Source: JAWWPG01 sp038254365
GTDB lineage: Bacteria > Actinomycetota > Actinomycetes > Propionibacteriales > Nocardioidaceae
Direction of reading: 5' to 3'
Length of the DNA stretch: 9,176 bases
NCBI GenBank assembly: GCA_038254365.1
Contig: JBBSGI010000097.1
Location: forward strand, 1-9,176
The notes beneath the pieces are model-generated. The model had not been told where the DNA came from. It worked only from the letters and a program-made list of their open reading frames with translations, and made no database searches. Below are positions 1-4,914 of this stretch, piece by piece (the stretch's first letter is position 1; the number at the start of each line of letters is the position of its first letter). A program made the position numbers and the translations under genes.

Positions 1-29
1 CAGAAGCGCCACCAACGCACGGGCCAGGC

Positions 30-266
30 TCAGATGTGGACCACCGGGCAGGTGAGGGTGCGGGTGATGCCGTCGATGCCCTGGACCTGGGCGACGACGA
101 GCTTCCCGAGCTCGTCGACGTTGCTCGCCTCGGCCCGCACGATCACGTCGTAGGGTCCGGTGACGTCCTCGGCGAGCGTCACGCCCGAGATCTCGGCGAT
201 GGCCTTCGCCACGTCGGCGGCCTTGCCGACCTCGGTCTGGATGAGCACGTACGCCTGAACAACCAC
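30..266 (-). CDS. Stand-alone Lrp/AsnC ligand-binding (RAM) domain protein
   Basis: Predicted 78-residue cytosolic protein made only of the Lrp/AsnC effector-binding (RAM) fold, without the N-terminal DNA-binding helix-turn-helix of true Lrp regulators. The sequence shows the family pattern: VQAYVLIQTEVGK (beta 1), a helix with VAKAIAEI, the GVTLAEDVTGPYDVIVRAEA core, and the closing GITRTLTCPVV strand. Such solo RAM proteins form dimers and higher rings and probably bind amino acids; their target is not established. I place the start at GTG 266 because GGAGG (273-277) lies six bases upstream and homologues begin at this VVQAY stretch; an upstream ATG at 311 would add 15 uncharacteristic residues. 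It is divergent from thiL across 114 bp. Family certain, exact role unknown. Confidence 0.9.
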   Translation of the reverse strand: MVVQAYVLIQTEVGKAADVAKAIAEISGVTLAEDVTGPYDVIVRAEASNVDELGKLVVAQVQGIDGITRTLTCPVVHI

Positions 267-272
267 TGGGGA

Positions 273-277
273 CCTCC
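273..277 (-). promoter_or_regulatory. Shine-Dalgarno site setting the GTG start of the Lrp-like gene
   Basis: The minus strand reads GGAGG here, six bases before the GTG at 266. It favours that start over the ATG at 311, which has no comparable site. Confidence 0.7.
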
Positions 278-309
278 GCGAGTCGAGTCGTTTCGATGCA
301 GCGGGGATC

Positions 310-319
310 ACGCTACCGT
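310..319. promoter_or_regulatory. Possible overlapping divergent -10 elements (thiL and Lrp-like gene)
   Basis: The plus strand has TACCGT at 314-319, preceded after 17 bp by TTTCGA at 291-296, a weak -35 match, which would serve thiL with a leader of about 55 bases. The minus strand has TAGCGT at 310-315, suited to the Lrp-like gene. The two hexamers overlap, so RNA polymerase could not occupy both at once. Both fit only the loose TANNNT pattern, so this is an inference. Confidence 0.3.
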
Positions 320-332
320 CTGGGGAGCCCGC

Positions 333-361
333 GGTGCACGTGGGCGTTCACGTCGAGCACC
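333..361 (+). promoter_or_regulatory. Stem-loop in the thiL leader
   Basis: GGTGC-ACGTG (333-342), loop GGCGTT, CACGT (349-353), three-base bulge CGA, GCACC (357-361). This makes ten Watson-Crick pairs broken by one bulge, ending seven bases before the thiL Shine-Dalgarno run (368-377). It could be an RNA hairpin limiting access to the ribosome site, or, read as DNA, a dyad operator between the divergent genes. It lacks the conserved motifs of a TPP riboswitch. Confidence 0.4.
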
Positions 362-380
362 ACCGACGAGGAGGGAGCAG

Positions 381-1343
381 ATGACCGAACCGCGCGGGCG
401 AACCGCAGGCGAGATGGGCGAGTTTCCGCTCGTCGACGCGATCACCGCTCGGTGCGCGCAAGGCCCCCACGTGCGGGTTGGCCCGGGCGATGACGCGGCG
501 CTCGTTGACGTCCCCGGCGGATCGGTCGTGGCGTCCGTCGACCTGCTGCTCCAAGACCGGCACTTCCGCCTCGACTGGTCGTCAGCCGCGGACATCGGGC
601 ACAAGGCCGCGGCCGAGAGCATGTCGGACGTCAACGCGATGGGCGGGTCGCCGACGGCCCTTCTGGTCGGACTGGGCTGTCCGGCCGACCTGGACTCCAC
701 CTGGGTGCTGGAGCTGGCGGACGGCCTCGCTGAGGAGGCCGGGCTGGTGGCCGCCTCGGTCGTCGGCGGAGACCTCACGAGCGCGCCGATGATCGCGATC
801 TCGGTGACCACGCTCGGAGCCTGCGAACACGGCGTCGTCCGTCGAGCCGGCGCCCGACCGGGAGACGTTGTAGCGCTGGCCGGCCGACAAGGATGGGCGC
901 AGGCCGGTTTCGCGGTGCTGGCCCGCGGCTTCCGCTCGCCGAGAGCCGTCGTAGAGGCGCATCGAAGGCCGCAGCCGCCGTACGCGGCGGGACCGGAGGC
1001 CGCCCGGCTCGGGGCGACGTCGATGATCGACGTGAGCGACGGCTTCCTGCAGGATCTCGGACATCTGGCCTCCAGCGGGGCCGTCGCGATCGACGTGGAG
1101 CGCGATCGGCTGGAGGTTCCCGAGCCGTTACGCGCGGTCGGCGCCGCGATGGGCATCGAACCGACGCACCTGGTGCTGACCGGTGGCGACGACTACGGCC
1201 TGGTGGCCACCTTTCCGGCCGGCACCGAGCTCCCCGCGTCCTGGCGAGAGGTCGGCCGGGTGCGCGCCGATGGAGAGCCCGGTGTCGTGACGGTCGACGG
1301 CGAGCCGTACGCCGACGCGGCCGGGCACCAGCACTTCCGCTGA
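381..1343 (+). CDS. thiL: Thiamine-monophosphate kinase ThiL
   Basis: Cytosolic enzyme that phosphorylates thiamine monophosphate with ATP to give thiamine pyrophosphate, the last step of cofactor synthesis. The 320-residue length matches the family (about 320-330). Visible motifs in order: GEFPLVDAI near the N-terminus, GPGDDAALVD at 34-43 (metal and nucleotide binding), SVDLLLQDRHF, the GHKAAAESMSDVNAMGGSP helix, GGDLTSA, MIDVSDG at 215-221, and TGGDDYG at 267-273. The usual GGEDY is GGDDY here, a conservative change. ATG 381 is chosen because GAGGAGGGAG (368-377) precedes it and the protein begins where homologues do; the frame is open further upstream only because of GC-rich composition. 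The deacetylase gene follows after 37 bp and may be co-transcribed. Confidence 0.95.
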   Translation: MTEPRGRTAGEMGEFPLVDAITARCAQGPHVRVGPGDDAALVDVPGGSVVASVDLLLQDRHFRLDWSSAADIGHKAAAESMSDVNAMGGSPTALLVGLGCPADLDSTWVLELADGLAEEAGLVAASVVGGDLTSAPMIAISVTTLGACEHGVVRRAGARPGDVVALAGRQGWAQAGFAVLARGFRSPRAVVEAHRRPQPPYAAGPEAARLGATSMIDVSDGFLQDLGHLASSGAVAIDVERDRLEVPEPLRAVGAAMGIEPTHLVLTGGDDYGLVATFPAGTELPASWREVGRVRADGEPGVVTVDGEPYADAAGHQHFR

Positions 1344-1380
1344 CCGACCGGGAGCGGCGCCGGACTGGCAGAGTAGCGCC

Positions 1381-2442
1381 ATGACGTCCGTGGTGTGGTC
1401 GCCCGAGACGCGTCGGCACGACCCACAGACGGAGGTCTGGGTGGGGGTCCGGATGCCCGGCACGGAGGTCGCGGAGCGGGTAGACGCGATCCTCAGCGCC
1501 CTCCGCGCCGCCGGTGGCATCGAGCTTCAGGAGGCGGCTCCGCACCCGGACGACGCCCTGCTCGCCGTGCACGACGAGGCGCTCGTGACGCATCTCCGGA
1601 CCGTCTCCGCGGTCTGGGCCGGGTCCGGGATCCCGGAGCTGGTAGGCCAAGACCGGGTCGTGCCGTACATGTTCGCGACCGCAGCCATGCTGGATGGTCT
1701 TCCGGCGCACCAGCCGACGGCCGTGCAGGCCCGGGCCGGCTGGTTCTGCTACGACACGATGACGGTGGTGGGGCCGGGAACGTGGGAGGCGGCGCGGGCC
1801 GCCGCGGACTGCGCCCTGACGGCGGTGAGCCTGGTCCTCGCTCGGCACGCCAGCTCGGCGTACGCGCTATGCCGGCCACCGGGGCATCACGTCACGCGGT
1901 CGGCGTACGGCGGCTCCTGCTACCTGAACAACGCCGCGGTAGCCGCCCAGGCACTGCGAGCCGGTGGGCACGAGCGGGTGGCAGTGGTCGACCTCGACGC
2001 TCACCACGGCAACGGGACCGCCGCGATCTTCTACGGCCGGGCCGACGTGTTCTACGGGTCGGTCCATGTTGACCCGCGGGCGGGCTGGTTCCCGCATGTC
2101 GTCGGGTTCGCGGACGAGACCGGCGTCGATGACGGCGCGGGAACGACGCTCAACGTGCCGCTCGCGCCGGGCACGGGTGATCGGGGGTGGCTCGCAGGTG
2201 TCGACCGGCTGGTGGACGCTATCGCGGGGTTCGAGCCCTCGGCACTCGTCGTGTCGCTCGGGGTCGACGCCGCTGCCGACGACCCGGAGTCACCGCTGCA
2301 GGTGACGGCACCCGGTTTCGCGGCCGCCGGTGCGCGGCTGGCAGCGCTCGACCTGCCGACGGTCCACGTGCAGGAGGGTGGCTACCACCTCAAGTCCCTT
2401 GGTGGCCTGGTCGCCGCATTTCTGGCCGCTTGGCGGTCTTGA
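1381..2442 (+). CDS. Histone-deacetylase superfamily protein, acetylpolyamine amidohydrolase-like
   Basis: Zinc-dependent deacetylase of the arginase/deacetylase fold, 353 residues. The whole catalytic set is present: the His pair in CRPPGHH (H169, H170), metal ligands D206 and H208 in DLDAHHGNGT, the third ligand D296 in LGVDAAADDP, and the transition-state tyrosine Y335 in QEGGYHL. The GGSCYLNN and DVFYGSVHVDP segments resemble bacterial acetylpolyamine amidohydrolases (about 340 residues) more than AcuC. Likely substrates are acetylated polyamines or other small N-acetyl amines; protein deacetylation cannot be excluded. No signal peptide or membrane segment, so cytosolic. No clear Shine-Dalgarno lies close to ATG 1381. 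CAGAGT at 1369-1374 sits where a -10 for a leaderless transcript would be, but translation after thiL is equally possible. This gene is not a usual part of the thiL-rpmB neighbourhood. Confidence 0.9.
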   Translation: MTSVVWSPETRRHDPQTEVWVGVRMPGTEVAERVDAILSALRAAGGIELQEAAPHPDDALLAVHDEALVTHLRTVSAVWAGSGIPELVGQDRVVPYMFATAAMLDGLPAHQPTAVQARAGWFCYDTMTVVGPGTWEAARAAADCALTAVSLVLARHASSAYALCRPPGHHVTRSAYGGSCYLNNAAVAAQALRAGGHERVAVVDLDAHHGNGTAAIFYGRADVFYGSVHVDPRAGWFPHVVGFADETGVDDGAGTTLNVPLAPGTGDRGWLAGVDRLVDAIAGFEPSALVVSLGVDAAADDPESPLQVTAPGFAAAGARLAALDLPTVHVQEGGYHLKSLGGLVAAFLAAWRS

Positions 2443-2493
2443 CTGTGGCGTCACCACCAGCGACTGCTCGATGCTCGCCTGGCTCGCGGGCGA

Positions 2494-2499
2494 TAGCCT
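2494..2499 (+). promoter_or_regulatory. Possible -10 element giving a leaderless start at 2507
   Basis: TAGCCT ends seven bases before ATG 2507, the spacing expected when transcription begins on the start codon itself, as is common in actinobacteria. No Shine-Dalgarno is visible before that ATG and no convincing -35 is seen. Confidence 0.3.
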
Positions 2500-2506
2500 C
2501 GGCTAG

Positions 2507-2868
2507 ATGAAGGTGATCGACGTACGGCCGGCGACGCCTCAGGACGCGCTGGTCCTCGTCGCGGTCAGCCCCACCGGCTCTAACCCCCAGGTGGTCGGCC
2601 ACCTGATCGGCACTTTCGCCGAGCCGTCGGACATGTGGCGGGCCGCGCAGGCCGAACTCGTCAGCATGTACGTCGCTCCACCGGCCCCGGCGTCGGCGGC
2701 CGACTGGTCGCGGGACTCACCAGCTGGGCGGGCGCCCGCGGTGCCTCCCGGGTGCGGGTGAGCGCCTACGTCGCCAACGAGGACGCGGTCCGGTTCTACC
2801 GAAGACAAGGCTTCGCGCCGCACGCGATCGAGCTGGTCGCCGCTGTGCCGAGCCCCGAGGCGGGTTGA
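2507..2868 (+). pseudogene. GNAT-family N-acetyltransferase, frameshifted and internally shortened
   Basis: Two frames together spell one GNAT protein. The first (ATG 2507 to a stop at 2759-2761) gives VRPATPQDA, then QVVGHLIGTF and AELVSMYVAP, the central strands. The second frame carries the rest: GPGVGGRLVAGL (acetyl-CoA pyrophosphate loop and helix), VRVSAYVANEDAVRFYRRQGFAP (last strands and helix), stop at 2868. The switch lies at about 2677-2690 and equals one missing base (or two extra). Past the break, TGPGVGG replaces the usual RGxGVG, so residues are also lost there. The N-terminal motif runs almost directly into the central strand, so about 30 residues normally found between them are missing too. 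Two independent lesions make a decayed gene more likely than a sequencing error. It stops 13 bp from the convergent rpmB end. Confidence 0.8.
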
Positions 2869-2881
2869 GGTCAGCGGTGTG

Positions 2882-3067
2882 TCAGCGGGTAACCTTGCCG
2901 GCCTTGAGGCAGGAGGTGCAGACGTTGAGCCGCTTCGGCGTGCCGTCGACAACAGCACGCACCCGCTGGATGTTCGGGTTGAAGCGCCGGTTGGTACGAC
3001 GGTGCGAGTGCGAAACGTTGTGACCGAAGCCGGGGCGCTTGGCGCAGATGTCGCAGACGGCGGCCAC
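2882..3067 (-). CDS. rpmB: 50S ribosomal protein L28, zinc-ribbon form
   Basis: Component of the large ribosomal subunit, 61 residues, the usual actinobacterial length. Sequence hallmarks: CDIC at 5-8 and CTSC at 50-53, the four-cysteine zinc ribbon of the C+ form; GFGHNVSHSHRRTNRRFNPN, the basic rRNA-binding stretch; and a C-terminal KAGKVTR. The start is GTG 3067, set by AGGAG six bases upstream; an in-frame extension back to 3379 has no family resemblance. The gene lies alone on the minus strand, divergent from the DhaL-domain kinase. Keeping all four cysteines implies a zinc-replete isoform; actinobacteria often carry a second, cysteine-free copy elsewhere under Zur control, not visible here. 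No terminator is apparent in the 13-bp gap to the GNAT remnant. Confidence 0.97.
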   Translation of the reverse strand: MAAVCDICAKRPGFGHNVSHSHRRTNRRFNPNIQRVRAVVDGTPKRLNVCTSCLKAGKVTR

Positions 3068-3073
3068 GGTGTA

Positions 3074-3078
3074 CTCCT
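3074..3078 (-). promoter_or_regulatory. Shine-Dalgarno site setting the GTG start of rpmB
   Basis: The minus strand reads AGGAG, six bases before GTG 3067, which supports the 61-residue product over longer in-frame readings. Confidence 0.7.
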
Positions 3079-3130
3079 GAGGTTCGTCAAGTCGTTCGAG
3101 GGTCGAGGTCGCCCTCCGGGCAACCGGCCA

Positions 3131-3136
3131 AGAATA
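3131..3136 (-). promoter_or_regulatory. Candidate rpmB -10 element
   Basis: The minus strand reads TATTCT here, a good match to TATAAT-type -10 boxes and an AT-rich island in GC-rich DNA, about 64 bases before the GTG start. The region 17 bp upstream shows no clear -35 box, and no Zur-like box was seen. Confidence 0.4.
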
Positions 3137-3205
3137 ACCGATGGCGCCGGGCTCAGGCGAATCGTGGAGGGCCGGTCCCCGGGACTGCCGTCGGGTCATC
3201 GCGGG

Positions 3206-3225
3206 ACGGCGAGTCGCCGTACCCT
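3206..3225 (+). promoter_or_regulatory. Perfect palindrome abutting a -10-like box before the DhaL kinase gene
   Basis: ACGGCGA-G-TCGCCGT (3206-3220) is a dyad with seven-base arms around a single central base. Its last T begins TACCCT (3220-3225), a TANNNT -10 candidate 59 bases upstream of GTG 3285. An operator in the -10/-35 spacer is the obvious reading, but no -35 is clear and short GC-rich palindromes arise by chance in DNA of this composition. Confidence 0.35.
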
Positions 3226-3272
3226 GGTTCTCGCACCTCCACCCCCGGGCCGCCCCGGCCCCGAGCAACCGC

Positions 3273-3278
3273 GGAGGT
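3273..3278 (+). promoter_or_regulatory. Shine-Dalgarno site setting the GTG start of the DhaL kinase gene
   Basis: GGAGGT lies six bases before GTG 3285. The same frame is open back to 3141, but those 48 residues are low-complexity and unlike the family. Confidence 0.75.
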
Positions 3279-3284
3279 CCGACC

Positions 3285-4898
3285 GTGAGTGACGAGCCGC
3301 AGATCGCGCTGCTTCGGCGGTGGTGCGACCTGGGACTCGACGCGCTCGGCGCAGCCCGAGAGGAGATCGACGCACTCAACGTCTATCCGGTCCCCGACGG
3401 CGACACCGGAACGAACCTTTTCCTCACCTTCGAGGCTGCCCGGCAGGCCCTGGTCGACGCCGACCCGGACTCCATGGTGGTCGCGCTCGGGGTGTTCGCC
3501 CGCGGCGCGCTCCTCGGCGCCCGCGGGAACTCGGGGGTGATCTTGTCGCAGCTCCTCCGGGCCGGCACCGACCAGCTGATGCGCGGCGACCCACGGCGGC
3601 CCGGAGCGCTGCTCGCGGACACCCTCACCTTGGCTGCCGACGCGGGGTACGACGCGGTGGGCGTCCCGGTCGAGGGCACCATTCTCAGCGTCGCCCGGGG
3701 CGCGGCTGACGCGGCCCAGAAAGTGGTGCCGGCACTTCCGGACCAGCCGTTCGGACAGCTGGGCATCGTGATCAGGGCCGCGGCGCAGGCGGCCAGGGCA
3801 GCCCTGGAGCGCACTCCCGACCAGCTGCCGGTCCTCGCGGCGGCGGGTGTGGTCGATGCCGGTGGCCGGGGTCTCTGTGTGCTCTTCGACGCGGCCGAGG
3901 AAGCCCTGACCGGATCCCGGCCGACGCTCCGCCCCGCCGGCCTGCCGGCACCGGCGGCGGCGGGCGCAGACCTGTCCGCCGACGGGCCGGGCTACGAGGT
4001 GATGTACCTGCTCGACGCCGAGGAGGAGGCCGTCCGCGGTCTGCGTCAGGCCCTGGCGGCGCTCGGTGAGTCTCTCGTGGTTGTGGGTGGCGAAGGTCTC
4101 TGGAACGTGCACGTGCATGTCAACGACGTCGGGGCCGCGATCGAGGCCGGTATCCGGGCCGGCCGTCCGTACCGGGTCCGGGTCACCCATTTCGCCGACC
4201 AGGCGAGTCTCGAGACGGGGCAGCGAGGCAGCGGCGGCGAGGGGCGTGGTGTCGTCGCGGTCGCGGCGGGTCCCGGGCTGACCGAGCTGTTCACCCGGTC
4301 CGGTGCCGTGGTCGTCGAGCGGCAAGGGAGGCGCTGTTCGACCGGCGAGATCCTGCAGGCGATCGCGTCGACGCGGTGCGCCGAGGTGATCGTGCTACCG
4401 AACGACGGGGCCGCGGTCGCGGTGGCCGAGGCGGCCGCCCGCTCGGCGCGAGAGGAGGGCATCCGAGCCGCTGTCATTCCGACCCGGGCCCAGGTCCAGG
4501 GCCTGGCCGCCGTCGCCGTACGCGAGCCGGGCCGGTCGTTCGACGCCGACGTCGTCGCGATGACGAACGCCGCGGGTCACACCCGCCAAGGCGCCGTCAC
4601 GATCGCGGTCAAGGACGCCATGACGATGGCCGGGCCGTGTCGCGAGGGAGACAGTCTCGGCATCATCGAAGGCGACTTCGCCCTCGTTGGAGGCAGCCTC
4701 GGAGGTGCCGCGACCGAGGTCGTGGAGCGACTGCTCGCCGGGGGCGGCGAGCTCGTCACGCTGGTCACCGGCGTCGGCTGCACCGACGACCTGGTGGCAC
4801 ACGTCTGCGAGCGCCTGGAGAGCGCCAGGCCCGACGTCGAGGTGCTCGTCTACGCGGGAGGCCAGCCGCGATACCCACTGCTCATCGGCGTCGAGTGA
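3285..4898 (+). CDS. DhaL (DAK2)/DegV-like kinase, FakA/YloV family
   Basis: Predicted 537-residue cytosolic protein of the FakA/YloV family (Staphylococcus FakA is about 550). The N-terminal DhaL nucleotide-binding domain spans roughly residues 5-210: NVYPVPDGDTGTNL carries the Mg-binding aspartates D38 and D40 and N44, GARGNSGVILSQLL holds N82, and GVVDAGGRGLCVLFDAAEEAL (D191) closes the domain. The rest matches the family's middle and C-terminal parts, including PGYEVMYLLDA, ECIVLPND-like VIVLPNDGAA, and VPTRAQVQGLAAVAV. In Firmicutes FakA phosphorylates fatty acids presented by FakB (DegV-type) partners. Whether the actinobacterial protein does this is unproven, and no fakB lies in the window. 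It is followed after 16 bp by recG, as in many actinobacteria, suggesting co-transcription. Confidence 0.9.
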   Translation: MSDEPQIALLRRWCDLGLDALGAAREEIDALNVYPVPDGDTGTNLFLTFEAARQALVDADPDSMVVALGVFARGALLGARGNSGVILSQLLRAGTDQLMRGDPRRPGALLADTLTLAADAGYDAVGVPVEGTILSVARGAADAAQKVVPALPDQPFGQLGIVIRAAAQAARAALERTPDQLPVLAAAGVVDAGGRGLCVLFDAAEEALTGSRPTLRPAGLPAPAAAGADLSADGPGYEVMYLLDAEEEAVRGLRQALAALGESLVVVGGEGLWNVHVHVNDVGAAIEAGIRAGRPYRVRVTHFADQASLETGQRGSGGEGRGVVAVAAGPGLTELFTRSGAVVVERQGRRCSTGEILQAIASTRCAEVIVLPNDGAAVAVAEAAARSAREEGIRAAVIPTRAQVQGLAAVAVREPGRSFDADVVAMTNAAGHTRQGAVTIAVKDAMTMAGPCREGDSLGIIEGDFALVGGSLGGAATEVVERLLAGGGELVTLVTGVGCTDDLVAHVCERLESARPDVEVLVYAGGQPRYPLLIGVE

Positions 4899-4914
4899 AC
4901 GGCGGCCCGGACCG

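Noticed and set aside
1..29. Possible 3' end of another gene at the left edge
   Set aside because: Only 29 bases are visible before the Lrp-like stop codon; nothing can be identified.
267..380. TPP riboswitch upstream of thiL
   Set aside because: The conserved CTGAGA and ACCTGA-type segments of the THI box are missing and the leader is too short.
2666..2692. Programmed -1 frameshift joining the two GNAT frames
   Set aside because: No canonical slippery heptamer is present at the switch, and the protein also lacks part of its N-terminal half, so decay explains it better.
3068..3379. N-terminal extension of L28 in the same frame
   Set aside because: The 61-residue form matches the family exactly and has its own Shine-Dalgarno; the extension is low-complexity and overlaps the divergent kinase gene.
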